The position numbers were made by a program, and so were the translations under genes. Shown piece by piece: positions 1 to 8,452 of a stretch of DNA of 64,000 nt; positions within the stretch are counted from its first letter, which is position 1; each line of letters opens with the position of its first letter. The DNA lies in the NCBI RefSeq assembly GCF_000717595.1, contig NZ_JNZO01000003.1, positions 1 through 64,000 on the forward strand. The letters are read 5' to 3'. Source of the stretch: Streptomyces flavochromogenes. GTDB taxonomy: Bacteria; Actinomycetota; Actinomycetes; Streptomycetales; Streptomycetaceae. The notes below the pieces were generated by a model that was not told the DNA's origin, did not search any database, and was given only the letters and a program-made list of their open reading frames with translations.

Positions 1-1539
1 GAGCGTCTGGAGGAGTCCGGGGAGCGGGCCGCGACCGAGCGGCGCCATCTGACGTACTACCGGGAACTCGCCCGCACCACCGACCCCGAACTCCGCGGCT
101 CCGGGCAGGTGGCCGCCATCGCCCGCTTCGGGCGCGAGTACGGCAACATCCGGACCGCCCTGCGCCGGGCCGTCGACGCCCACGACGAGGACGAGGCCCT
201 CGTCCTCGTCCACTCCCTGCTCTGGTACTGGCAGATGCGCGACCTGCGGACCGACGCCCTGCACTGGGCGCGGGCGGCCGCAGCCCTCGGACCCGACCCG
301 TTCACCCCGCCCGCCGCCCCCGTCGTCCCCCTGCACGAGCCGTGCACGGCCACGCCGCCGCCGCTCTCCGAGGAACAGCGCTGGGAGGCCCGGCGCGGGG
401 TGCGACTCGTCGAACTCCTCAACATGGACCACGACACCGGGCGGTGGACCCGCCCGGAGGGCGTGCACCGGCTCCGCGAGATGACCGGCGTCTACACGCC
501 GGGCCTGCCGCAGACCTGCCGGCTGCCCGGCTCCTTCGCCGTCTTCGCGGTCCTCATCATCGGCGAGGCGGGCCGGCTGCGCGAGCTCCTCGACGCGACC
601 GTCGACGCCTGCCGTCGCCACGGCTACACCTGGGAACTCGGCAACGCGCTCCAGATGCGCGCCAACATGTCCGCCAACCGGTCCGACATGGCCCGCAGCG
701 CGAGCGCGGACGCCGACGAGAGCCTGGAGATCTTCGAACGGCTCGGCGACGCCTGGGGAGCGGCCGAGGCGCTGTCCTCCCGCGCGGAGTCCCGTGAGCG
801 CCGGCTCGAGTTCGACGGCGCCGCCGCGGACTACGTCGCGGCCATCGGCTACGCGGAACGCATCGGCGCCCAGTCGCAGATGGCCCTGCTGCGGGCCCGG
901 TACGCCAGTGTCCTGGTCGAGACCGGGCGGATGGAGGAGGGCGAGGCGATCCTCCGCGAGATCGTCGAGGGGGGCACCAGCCTGGGGCACGAACCGCTGC
1001 TCGGCGCCCGGCTGTTCCTCGGCCTCGCACTCGGCCGCAGCGGGCGCTTCGACGAGGCCCGGGAGCAGCTGAACGAGCTGCGGAAGGAGTTCAGCTCCGA
1101 GACGCTCTCGCTCTTCGAGGGCTTCGCCATCGGCAGCCTGGGTTGGCTCGATGTCGTCGAGGAGCGGTACGCATCCGGGTTCGCCCTGGTCAAGGAGGCG
1201 TACGAGCGCTCCCTGAGCGATCTCTCGCTGATGGTGGCACCGCAGATGCCCTCGGTGCACCTGGCCGTCGCGGCCTGGGCCCTCGCGGGTCTCGGCGGGC
1301 CCGTGGCGCGGACGGGCGGGGTGCTGCTCGGGGCGGCGGAGGCCCTGTTGCCGGCGGGTCACCTGTCGCTGTCGCTCGAAGTGGACAACCTGCGGCGGGC
1401 GACGGAGCTGACCCGGTCCGTGCTCGGCGACGACGCGTTCGATGCGGCGCACGCGGAAGGCGGCGGCCTCTCCCTGGAGGAGGCCGCCGCCCTGCTCGGT
1501 CGCGCCGCCGACGCGATCAGTGAGCGCGCCGAGTCCTGA
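1..1539 (+). CDS. AfsR/SARP-like transcriptional regulator, C-terminal part (5' end outside window)
   Basis: The open frame enters from base 1 with no start and ends in TGA at 1539, giving 512 visible residues. It begins with an alpha-helical stretch (ERRHLTYYRELA) followed by FGREYGNIRTALRRAV, the segment typical of the region between the NB-ARC ATPase and the TPR array in AfsR-type activators. The remainder is a chain of helical hairpins rich in Ala, Arg and Leu, consistent with degenerate TPR repeats that sense a ligand or protein. The N-terminal DNA-binding and ATPase domains must lie upstream of the window, so I cannot tell a SARP (BTAD) protein from a LuxR/LAL-like relative. It ends 15 bp before the convergent stop of the ABC permease gene. 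The family usually activates secondary metabolism or exporter genes; the target here is unknown. Confidence 0.75.
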   Translation, partial: ERLEESGERAATERRHLTYYRELARTTDPELRGSGQVAAIARFGREYGNIRTALRRAVDAHDEDEALVLVHSLLWYWQMRDLRTDALHWARAAAALGPDPFTPPAAPVVPLHEPCTATPPPLSEEQRWEARRGVRLVELLNMDHDTGRWTRPEGVHRLREMTGVYTPGLPQTCRLPGSFAVFAVLIIGEAGRLRELLDATVDACRRHGYTWELGNALQMRANMSANRSDMARSASADADESLEIFERLGDAWGAAEALSSRAESRERRLEFDGAAADYVAAIGYAERIGAQSQMALLRARYASVLVETGRMEEGEAILREIVEGGTSLGHEPLLGARLFLGLALGRSGRFDEAREQLNELRKEFSSETLSLFEGFAIGSLGWLDVVEERYASGFALVKEAYERSLSDLSLMVAPQMPSVHLAVAAWALAGLGGPVARTGGVLLGAAEALLPAGHLSLSLEVDNLRRATELTRSVLGDDAFDAAHAEGGGLSLEEAAALLGRAADAISERAES

Positions 1540-1554
1540 ACCCCCGTGGTGGAC

Positions 1555-2409
1555 TCAGGTCTTCTTGCGGAACTTGGTCACCGCCAGGGGCGCCGTGACG
1601 ACCGTGATCACGAGGGCCCAGCCGAGGGTCATCCACACCGAGTGGGCGACCGGGCCGCCGTTGATCAGGTTGCGGGCGGCGTCGGCGAGGTTGGACAGCG
1701 GGTTGTAGTCGGTGAAGGTCTCCAGCCAGCCCGGCATCGAGGCCGTCGGGGCGAAGATCGAGGAGCCGAACTGCAGCGGCATCAGGACCAGCATCGCCAT
1801 GCCCTGGACGGCCTGGGCGGTCTTCAGGGTGAGACCGAGCAGGATGAAGATCCACATCAGGGACGCCCCGAAGACCATCGAGAGACCGATGGCGGCGAAG
1901 AGGTGCAGCACCGAGGTGTGGATCTCCAGCCCGAGCAGGAACCCCATGCCGAGCAGGATCGCGGTGGCGATCAGCATCCGGCCGACCTCGACGACGATCT
2001 TCGCGATCAGGACGGAGGACCGGGCGATCGGCATCGTCCGGAACCGGTCCATGACCCCCTTCTTGAAGTCGTCGTTGATGCCGACACCCACGGCCATCGC
2101 GATGTTCATGCCCATCATCGCCATCAGGCCGGGCGTCACGTAGTTCACGTAGACGTCGTTGTTGCCCTTGCCGGAGATCGCGCCGCCGAAGACGTACACG
2201 AAGAGCAGGATGAAGATGATCGGCATCAGGACGGCGTCGAACATCGACTCCGGGTCCTGCTTGATCTGGAGCGCGTTGCGACGGGCGAGGGCGCCGATGT
2301 GCCGCAGGTTGGCGCGGAGCCCGATCCGGCCCTCGGCGACGGGCGCGAGGCGCGCGGCCGCCGGACTCGGGGCTCCGACGGGGGACTTGGTGACCGTGGT
2401 CGTGCTCAT
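1555..2409 (-). CDS. ABC-2 type transporter permease, DrrB-like
   Basis: A 284-residue membrane protein, the membrane half of a two-component exporter. The start MSTTTVTKSPVG is chosen because its ATG overlaps the TGA of the upstream ATPase gene by 4 bp (ATGA, 2406-2409). The N-terminal ~35 residues are hydrophilic. They are followed by the cytoplasmic segment ARRNALQIKQDPESMFDAV, characteristic of ABC-2 permeases of the daunorubicin-resistance family, then six hydrophobic segments (for example IIFILLFVYVFGGAI and LIATAILLGMGFLLG). The loop KKGVMDRFRTMPIARSSVL is the conserved ABC-2 coupling region. It works with the adjacent ATPase to export a drug-like or lipid-like molecule; the substrate cannot be read from the sequence. 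Confidence 0.9.
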   Translation of the reverse strand: MSTTTVTKSPVGAPSPAAARLAPVAEGRIGLRANLRHIGALARRNALQIKQDPESMFDAVLMPIIFILLFVYVFGGAISGKGNNDVYVNYVTPGLMAMMGMNIAMAVGVGINDDFKKGVMDRFRTMPIARSSVLIAKIVVEVGRMLIATAILLGMGFLLGLEIHTSVLHLFAAIGLSMVFGASLMWIFILLGLTLKTAQAVQGMAMLVLMPLQFGSSIFAPTASMPGWLETFTDYNPLSNLADAARNLINGGPVAHSVWMTLGWALVITVVTAPLAVTKFRKKT

Positions 2410-3398
2410 GCGGCGACCTCCTCGTTGATCTCGTCGGAAACGGTGGTCTTCTGGCCGGTGATGGCCAGGAACACCTCGTCCAGGCTGGGCAGGTGGGTGC
2501 CGATGTGCGCGATGCCGAAGCCGCGGGCGCCGAGCAGGGACACGACGGCGGTCAGCTGCTGGTCGGTGAGGATCGGCACGTACAGCGCGCCCTCGTCGGC
2601 CACGACGGTCGACCCGGCGACCCCGTCGAGGCCGGTCTCGCGGAGCGCGGCGGCCATCGCGGGCAGCCGGCCCGGGTCCACCGGGCGGACCTTCAGGGTC
2701 CGGCCGCCGACCTTGGCCTTGAGCTCGTCGACGCCGCCCTGGGCGATGACCTTGCCCTTGTCGATGACGGTCAGCTCGTTCGCGAGCTGCTCCGCCTCCT
2801 CCATGTACTGGGTGGTGAGGAGGACGGTGACGCCCTCGGAGACCATCCGCTGGACCTCGTCCCACACCTCGTTGCGGGTGCGGGGGTCGAGACCGGTGGT
2901 CGGCTCGTCCAGGTAGAGGACGGCCGGCTGGCCGATCATCGAGGCGGCGAGGTCGAGCCGCCGCCGCATGCCGCCCGAGTAGTTCATGGCGGGCCGCTTG
3001 GCGGCGTCGGTGAGGGAGAAGCGCTCCAGCATCTCGTCGGCCCGGCGGCGGGCGTCGGCGCGGGAGAGGTCGAGCAGCCGCCCGATCATGTACAGGTTCT
3101 CCCAGCCGGACAGCTTCTCGTCGACCGAGGCGTACTGACCGGTGAGCCCGATGGTGCGGCGCAGCTGGCGGGGGTGCCTCACCACGTCGTACCCGGCGAC
3201 GGTGGCGGTCCCGGCATCCGGGACGAGGAGGGTGGAGAGGCAGCGGACGAGGGTGGTCTTCCCGGCGCCGTTCGGGCCGAGCACGCCGAGGACGGTGCCC
3301 TCCCGTACGTCCAGGTCGACCCCGTCGAGGGCCTTGGTGTCGCCGAAGTGCTTCACGAGGCCCCGGACCTCGACGGCGTTGGTGTGTGATCGCGTCAT
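2406..3398 (-). CDS. ABC transporter ATP-binding protein, DrrA-like
   Basis: This 330-residue ATPase energises the downstream permease. The start MTRSHTNAVEVRG is preferred to an in-frame GTG 30 bp upstream because homology of the family begins at AVEVRGLVKHFG. Walker A is GPNGAGKTT at residues 41-49, the signature SGGMRRRLDL is at 141-150 and Walker B LYLDE at 161-165, followed by the H-loop region LLTTQYMEEAEQLA. The long C-terminal extension after residue ~220 (KAKVGGRTLKVRPVDPG and onward) is typical of DrrA-type proteins, which have a regulatory C-terminal domain. The gene is the first of a two-gene operon, with a 4-bp overlap into the permease. It probably confers efflux of a hydrophobic compound; no biosynthetic cluster is adjacent. 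Confidence 0.93.
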   Translation of the reverse strand: MTRSHTNAVEVRGLVKHFGDTKALDGVDLDVREGTVLGVLGPNGAGKTTLVRCLSTLLVPDAGTATVAGYDVVRHPRQLRRTIGLTGQYASVDEKLSGWENLYMIGRLLDLSRADARRRADEMLERFSLTDAAKRPAMNYSGGMRRRLDLAASMIGQPAVLYLDEPTTGLDPRTRNEVWDEVQRMVSEGVTVLLTTQYMEEAEQLANELTVIDKGKVIAQGGVDELKAKVGGRTLKVRPVDPGRLPAMAAALRETGLDGVAGSTVVADEGALYVPILTDQQLTAVVSLLGARGFGIAHIGTHLPSLDEVFLAITGQKTTVSDEINEEVAA

Positions 3399-3443
3399 GG
3401 CCCCCACTAGACCAGGCGCCACCGACAATCCTCCGACAGACGA

Positions 3444-3482
3444 CCGACAGCCCGCCGATGGGGGATGTCGGCGGGCTGTCGG
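3444..3482 (-). terminator. Hairpin terminator downstream of panB
   Basis: A perfect 15-bp inverted repeat (3444-3458 and 3468-3482, arm CCGACAGCCCGCCGA) with a 9-nt loop lies between the panB stop and the drrA start, both read on the minus strand. It has no T-tract, as is common for actinomycete terminators. It separates panB from the ABC operon. Confidence 0.75.
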
Positions 3483-3516
3483 GTGGTGCCGCAGTGGCTC
3501 TGAGGGCCTGTCGCGA

Positions 3517-4380
3517 CTAGTGGAAGGTGTGCTCCTCGGCGGGGAACGCCCCGCCGCTGACGTCCTCGGCGAAGGCGCGCGCGGCGTCGCCGAGCGTCTC
3601 GCGGAGGTTGGCGTACTGCTTGGTGAAGCGCGGGACCTTGCCGCCCGTCAGACCTGCCATGTCGGTCCAGACGAGCACCTGGGCGTCGGTGCCGGCGCCC
3701 GCGCCGATCCCGATGGTCGGGATGTGCAGCGAGCGGGTGACCTCGGCGGCCAGCTCGGCCGGTACGAGCTCCAGGACGACCGCGAACGCGCCCGCGTCCT
3801 GCGCCGCCTTCGCGTCGCGGAGGAGCTTGTGCGCGGCCTCGTCGGAGCGGCCCTGCACCCGGTAGCCCATGGTGTTCACGGACTGCGGGGTGAGGCCCAG
3901 GTGGGACATCACGGGGATGCCGGCCTGGACGAGCAGCTCGGTCTGGGGCAGCGAGCGCTCGCCGCCCTCCAGCTTGATCGCACCGACGCCCGCGTCCTTG
4001 ACCAGCCGGGTGGCGTTGCGCAGGGCCTGGACCGGCCCTTCCTGGTACGAACCGAAGGGGAGGTCGCCGACGACGAGGGCGCGCTTCGTGCCCCGGACGA
4101 CGGCGGCGGAGAGCAGCGTCATCTCGTCCATCGTGACGGGCACGGTGGTGTCGTAGCCGAGGTGACAGTTGCCCATGGAGTCCCCGACGAGGATCACCGG
4201 GATGCCGGCCTCGTCGAAGACGGACGCGGTCATCGCGTCGTAGGCGGTGAGCATGGGCCACTTCTCGCCGCGGGTCTTGGCGGCGGCGATGTCGTGGACG
4301 GTGATGCGGCGCGTGCCCTTGCCGCCGTACAGCGCCTTGCTGCTGTCGGCGGGCGGTTTCTGGGCAGCCTGAAGCGTCAT
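3517..4380 (-). CDS. panB: 3-methyl-2-oxobutanoate hydroxymethyltransferase (ketopantoate hydroxymethyltransferase)
   Basis: PanB transfers a hydroxymethyl group from 5,10-methylene-tetrahydrofolate to 2-oxoisovalerate, giving ketopantoate, the first committed step to pantothenate and coenzyme A in the cytoplasm. The 287-residue length is normal (core ~265 plus a ~22-residue N-terminal tail common in actinomycetes). Visible family motifs are LTAYDAMTASVFDEAG, ILVGDSMGN with the metal-binding Asp, GAIKLEGG, and VMSHLGLTPQSVN. The C-terminal segment IGIGAGAGTDAQVLVW is also conserved. It is monocistronic between a divergent MFS gene and a downstream hairpin. No panC or panD is seen in the window. 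Confidence 0.97.
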   Translation of the reverse strand: MTLQAAQKPPADSSKALYGGKGTRRITVHDIAAAKTRGEKWPMLTAYDAMTASVFDEAGIPVILVGDSMGNCHLGYDTTVPVTMDEMTLLSAAVVRGTKRALVVGDLPFGSYQEGPVQALRNATRLVKDAGVGAIKLEGGERSLPQTELLVQAGIPVMSHLGLTPQSVNTMGYRVQGRSDEAAHKLLRDAKAAQDAGAFAVVLELVPAELAAEVTRSLHIPTIGIGAGAGTDAQVLVWTDMAGLTGGKVPRFTKQYANLRETLGDAARAFAEDVSGGAFPAEEHTFH

Positions 4381-4545
4381 GGTGCACGGCTCCTTGTGTC
4401 ATCTCGAGGCGCCCTGACGGCGTCCCCGGACCACATCCATGGTGGCACTTGGCGGGGCGGGCGGGGAAGTGGGCCGGAGTGGCGCTGTTCACACCGGCGC
4501 GCCGGGCGGTCGTTCAGCGCCCGCAACGTAAAGGCTCGGTCAGGA

Positions 4546-4576
4546 ATTTCGATACGAGACGGTCTCGTATCGAAAT
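4546..4576. promoter_or_regulatory. Perfect 31-bp palindrome, likely TetR operator
   Basis: Arms ATTTCGATACGAGAC (4546-4560) and its exact reverse complement (4562-4576) flank a single G at 4561. The element ends 18 bp before the ATG of the MFS gene, where it would overlap the core promoter or transcription start. A divergently placed promoter for panB would also lie near it. The TetR gene at 6431 is the natural candidate for binding. Confidence 0.85.
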
Positions 4577-4594
4577 GCCTCTAGGGTGGTGGGC

Positions 4595-6370
4595 ATGTCA
4601 CAGCCGTCCTCCGCATCCGCAGCATCCGCCGTGCCCCCAGGGCCCCGGATCCCCGAGGCCGTCCACCGGCGCCGCTGGGCCGTCCTCGGCGTCCTGATGC
4701 TCAGCCTGCTGATCGTCGTCCTCGACAACTCGATCCTGAACGTCGCCGTCAAGACGATCGCCGCGCCCGCGCCCACCGGCATCGGCGCCACCCAGAGCGA
4801 GCTGGAGTGGGCGATCAACTCCTACACGCTCGTCTTCGCCGGCCTCCTCTTCACCTCCGGCCTGCTCGGCGACCGCCTCGGCCGCAAGAAGGTGCTGCTC
4901 TTCGGCATCACCGTCTTCGGCATCGGCTCCGCCCTCGCCGCGCTCTCCGGCTCCCCGGGCGAGCTCATCGCCTTCCGGGCCGTCATGGGCCTCGGCGCCG
5001 CCTTCGTCATGCCCGCGACGCTCGCCGTCCTCATGAACGTCTTCGAGCGCGACGAACAGCCCAAGGCCATCGGCATCTGGGCCGGCAGCGTCGGCCTCGC
5101 CATCGCGATCGGCCCCATCACCGGCGGCATCCTGCTCGAACACTTCTGGTGGGGATCGATCTTCCTCATCAACGTGCCGGTCGTGCTGCTCGCCCTCGCC
5201 CTGATGATGTGGCTGGTCCCCGACTCCCGCGACCCCAGGCCCGGCCGGATCGACATCCCCGGCGTGCTGCTCTCCGTCGTCGGACTCGTCCTCCTCGTCT
5301 ACGGAATCATCCGCGGCGGCGAACTGGCCGACTTCACCGACGTCACCGTCCTCGCCCCGGTCCTCGGCGGTCTCGCCGTCCTGGTCCTCTTCGTCCTCCA
5401 CGAGCGGCGCAGCGACCACCCGGCGATCGACATGACGTACTTCAAGAGGCCCGCGTTCTCGGCGGCCGTCGCCGCGATCGCGCTCGTCTTCTTCGCACTC
5501 ATGGGCGTGACCTTCTTCTCCGCCTTCTACCTGCAGAGCGTCCGCGGCTACAGCGCCCTGCAGTCCGGGCTGCTCATCCTGCCGCTGGCCGTCGCGCAGA
5601 TGGTGTTCGCGCCCCGCGCGCGGCTCGTCGTCGAACGCTTCGGCGCCAAGGCCGTCTGCACCGCCGGCATGCTGCTCGTCGCCCTCGGCCTCGCGGCCTT
5701 CGCCTTCTTCGACGCCTCGACCCCGGTCTGGGTCATGGAGGTCGTCTTCTTCGTCCAGGGCGCGGGAATGGCGCACATCATGCCGCCCGTCACGGTCGCG
5801 ATCATGCAGGCGCTGCCGCGTGAGAAGGCGGGATCGGGCTCGGCGATCAACAACACCTTCCGCCAGGTCGGCGGTGCGCTCGGCGTCGCCGTCCTCGGCT
5901 CGCTGCTCTCCTCCACGTACCGCGGCGAGATCGAGGGGCACCTTGGCGGGGTCCCCGAGGCCCTGCGCGCCACGGCGGGCGAGTCCGTCGAGGCGACGCT
6001 CGCGGTCGCGGAGAAGCTCGGCCCGGCCGGCCGGGACCTGGTGGCCCCGGCGTACGACGCCTTCCTGGACGCCATGCACGTCACGGCGCTCGCCTCGGCG
6101 GTGATCGGCCTGATCGGCGCGGTGGTGGTCGCGGTCTTCCTTCCGGGCCGTACGCCGACGGGCACCGCGGGCGCCCCGGGACCGGGGGCCCCGGGACCGG
6201 GTGCGGCGGGTCCGGCCGAGGCGGGTCCGGGTGCCGCGGGACCGGGCGAGGCGGGTCCGGGCGAGGCGGGTCCGGGTGCCGCGGCGCCCGCGACCGGCCA
6301 GGGCGATGACACCCGGCGGGGCTCGGTGCCGGGTCAGGCGTCCGAGGCGGGAGAATCGGCCCGACGGTAG
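4595..6370 (+). CDS. MFS multidrug exporter, DHA2 (14-helix) family
   Basis: A 591-residue integral membrane protein of the EmrB/QacA type, a proton-coupled drug antiporter. The start is the ATG at 4595, with an AGGG ribosome-binding site 9 bp upstream; a GTG lies 9 bp earlier. The first helix carries [17 protein letters not shown], the DHA2 motif D. Motif A is [11 protein letters not shown], and the antiporter motif C region is [17 protein letters not shown]. About 14 hydrophobic segments follow. The last ~60 residues are unusual: low-complexity GPG/AAG/GEAG tandem repeats (for example [14 protein letters not shown]) encoded by 15-bp GC-rich repeats, probably a disordered cytoplasmic tail and prone to length change. 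It is followed 60 bp later by the tetR gene and preceded by a perfect palindromic operator, so it is probably induced by its own substrate. Confidence 0.93.
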   Translation: MSQPSSASAASAVPPGPRIPEAVHRRRWAVLGVLMLSLLIVVLDNSILNVAVKTIAAPAPTGIGATQSELEWAINSYTLVFAGLLFTSGLLGDRLGRKKVLLFGITVFGIGSALAALSGSPGELIAFRAVMGLGAAFVMPATLAVLMNVFERDEQPKAIGIWAGSVGLAIAIGPITGGILLEHFWWGSIFLINVPVVLLALALMMWLVPDSRDPRPGRIDIPGVLLSVVGLVLLVYGIIRGGELADFTDVTVLAPVLGGLAVLVLFVLHERRSDHPAIDMTYFKRPAFSAAVAAIALVFFALMGVTFFSAFYLQSVRGYSALQSGLLILPLAVAQMVFAPRARLVVERFGAKAVCTAGMLLVALGLAAFAFFDASTPVWVMEVVFFVQGAGMAHIMPPVTVAIMQALPREKAGSGSAINNTFRQVGGALGVAVLGSLLSSTYRGEIEGHLGGVPEALRATAGESVEATLAVAEKLGPAGRDLVAPAYDAFLDAMHVTALASAVIGLIGAVVVAVFLPGRTPTGTAGAPGPGAPGPGAAGPAEAGPGAAGPGEAGPGEAGPGAAAPATGQGDDTRRGSVPGQASEAGESARR

Positions 6371-6430
6371 GACACCCGGCGCCGAAGGCGCCGCCGGCGT
6401 CCGAGGGCCCGAACGAGAGGTGGAGCGCAC

Positions 6431-7102
6431 GTGTCGCGGCAGGACGGCGGGACCCCCGGAACCCCGGAAACCCACGACGGCGGGGCCGTGGCCGGCGCCG
6501 CCACCGGGGCCACGCCCGGCGCCCGGCGGGGCCGGCCCCGGAGCGAGGGTGTCGAGCAGGCCGTCTTCGACGCGGTCGTCGGGCTCCTTGACGAGGGCGT
6601 CCCCCTCGCCGAGCTGTCCATCGAGCGGATCGCCCGCACCGCCGGGGTCGGCAAGGCCACCATCTACCGACGCTGGACCGGCAAGGAGGAGCTCTTCGTC
6701 GACCTGCTCCGCTCGGTGGAACCCCCGGACCCGGTGCTCTCCGGCACCTCGGTCCGGGGCGACCTCGTCGTCCTCCTGGAGTCGCTGCGCGAACGCGGCG
6801 TAGCCAAGCGGACCTCCAGCCTGCTCCACAACGTGTTCGCGCAGATGCAGCTGTATCCCCGGCTGTGGGAGGTCTACCACCACACCGTCATCGAACCGCG
6901 CCGCCGCCTCAGCCTGGACACCGTGCGGCGCGGGATGGAACAGGGGGAGATCCGCGACGACCTCGACATCGAGTTCGTCACCGACCTCCTCACGGGACCG
7001 CTGCTCCTGCGCACCGTCATCCGCCCCGGCGCCTCCCTGGAACCCGGACTCGCCGAGCGCGTCGTCGACACCGTGATGGAGGGCCTCCGGCCCCGGGACT
7101 GA
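6431..7102 (+). CDS. TetR family repressor, probable regulator of the upstream MFS exporter
   Basis: A 223-residue regulator starting at GTG 6431 behind the ribosome-binding site GAGGTGGAG. A disordered Gly/Pro/Ala-rich N-terminus of ~35 residues precedes the helix-turn-helix (IERIARTAGVGKATIYRRW, with the recognition helix GKATIYRRW). The C-terminal ligand-binding domain includes a TetR_C-like segment (LYPRLWEVYHHTVIEPRR). It lies in the same orientation 60 bp after the exporter gene and is probably cotranscribed with it, which would give negative autoregulation through the palindrome at 4546-4576. The inducer is unknown. Confidence 0.92.
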   Translation: MSRQDGGTPGTPETHDGGAVAGAATGATPGARRGRPRSEGVEQAVFDAVVGLLDEGVPLAELSIERIARTAGVGKATIYRRWTGKEELFVDLLRSVEPPDPVLSGTSVRGDLVVLLESLRERGVAKRTSSLLHNVFAQMQLYPRLWEVYHHTVIEPRRRLSLDTVRRGMEQGEIRDDLDIEFVTDLLTGPLLLRTVIRPGASLEPGLAERVVDTVMEGLRPRD

Positions 7103-7305
7103 CCGCTGCCCGCACGTCAGGGCCCGATCCGGCCAAATGTGCGCGTTCTGTCACAGCCCGCCCGAGGGCGCCACCTGCAGGAACCCGCCACGCCGTAGCT
7201 GTCGTCCCACCGGACGTACGACGACCCCGTCATCCCCTAGTGTCGACGTCGGGTCACGGAGCAAGACGGCAAGACAGCACGGCAGCAAGGCAGTGAGGAC
7301 GGGCG

Positions 7306-8331
7306 ATGGCGCGGGTGGACATGACGGAGACCGAGCAGGGCGGCACGGGGAACGAGCCCCCGACCTCCTCCCGCTTCCGGACCGCCCTCGGCGGACTGCG
7401 CCGCGACCCCGGGATCTGGCGCCGCGGCATCCTGCTCGCGCTCTTCGCGGTGGCCCTCACCCTGCTGATGGTCCTGCACGCCGACATCCCCAACCGGATC
7501 GGCAACCTCGGCAGCCTCACCGAGACCTTCCTGCCCTGGCTCGGCCTCTTCGTCCCCCTCCTCCTCGTCCTCGCCCTGCTGCGCCGCTCCGCGACCGCGC
7601 TGATCGCCCTCGTGCTGCCGGCCGTGGTGTGGCTGAACCTCTTCGGCGGGCTCGTCGCCGACAAGTCCGCGGCCGGCGGCGACCTGACCGTCGCGACCCA
7701 CAACGTGAACGCCGACAACCCGGACCCCGCGGGCACCGCCGAGCAGCTCGCCGCGTCCGGCGCCGACGTCCTCGCCCTGGAGGAACTGAAGGGCGACATG
7801 GTCCCGGCGTACGAGAAGGGCCTGGCGAAGGCCTACCCGTACCACTCCGTCCAGGGCACGGTCGGACTCTGGAGCAAGCTGCCCCTGCGCGACCCGCAGC
7901 CCGTCGACATCCGGATGGGCTGGACCCGCGCGATGCGCGCCGATGTCGTGACGCCCAAGGGCGAGGTCGCCGTGTACGTCGCCCACCTGCCGTCCGTCCG
8001 GGTCAAGCTGAACGCCGGCTTCACCGCCAACCAGCGCGACGCCAGCGCGAACGCCCTCGGCGAGGCCATCTCCGACGACCGCCACGAGCGGATCGTCCTC
8101 CTCGGCGACCTCAACGGCACCATGAACGACCGCGCGCTCAACGGCATCACCTCGCAGCTCCGCTCCACCCAGGGCGCGGCGGGCGACGGCTTCGGCTTCA
8201 GCTGGCCCGCCTCGTTCCCGATGGCCCGTATCGACCAGATCCTGGTCAAGGGCGTCGAGCCGATGTCGTCCTGGGCCCTCCCGGAGACCAGGAGCGACCA
8301 TCTCCCGGTCGCGGCGCGCGTGAAGTTCTGA
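7306..8331 (+). CDS. Membrane-anchored endonuclease/exonuclease/phosphatase family protein
   Basis: This 341-residue protein has three N-terminal transmembrane segments (ILLALFAVALTLLMVL, FLPWLGLFVPLLLVLALL, ALIALVLPAVVWLNLFGGL). They are followed by an extracytoplasmic EEP fold (the DNase I-like phosphodiesterase fold). Catalytic elements visible are TVATHNVNADN, the metal-binding Glu in VLALEELKG, LLGDLNGTMND, and the terminal SDHLPVAARV with the Asp-His pair. The start at ATG 7306 is preceded by GAGGAC; an alternative ATG lies 15 bp later. The substrate could be a phospholipid, a phosphosugar or nucleic acid outside the cell. It appears monocistronic. Confidence 0.88.
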   Translation: MARVDMTETEQGGTGNEPPTSSRFRTALGGLRRDPGIWRRGILLALFAVALTLLMVLHADIPNRIGNLGSLTETFLPWLGLFVPLLLVLALLRRSATALIALVLPAVVWLNLFGGLVADKSAAGGDLTVATHNVNADNPDPAGTAEQLAASGADVLALEELKGDMVPAYEKGLAKAYPYHSVQGTVGLWSKLPLRDPQPVDIRMGWTRAMRADVVTPKGEVAVYVAHLPSVRVKLNAGFTANQRDASANALGEAISDDRHERIVLLGDLNGTMNDRALNGITSQLRSTQGAAGDGFGFSWPASFPMARIDQILVKGVEPMSSWALPETRSDHLPVAARVKF

Positions 8332-8452
8332 CGAGGCGGCGCCGCATAGCACACGGTCGAAATCTCCTCTTCACTCCCCGGAAGCCGCCGGGAAGAAAAC
8401 ATCTGAGAGCCTTTGTTCCGTTGAAGAACTATCTTCCGGAAAGGCCCTTCCC

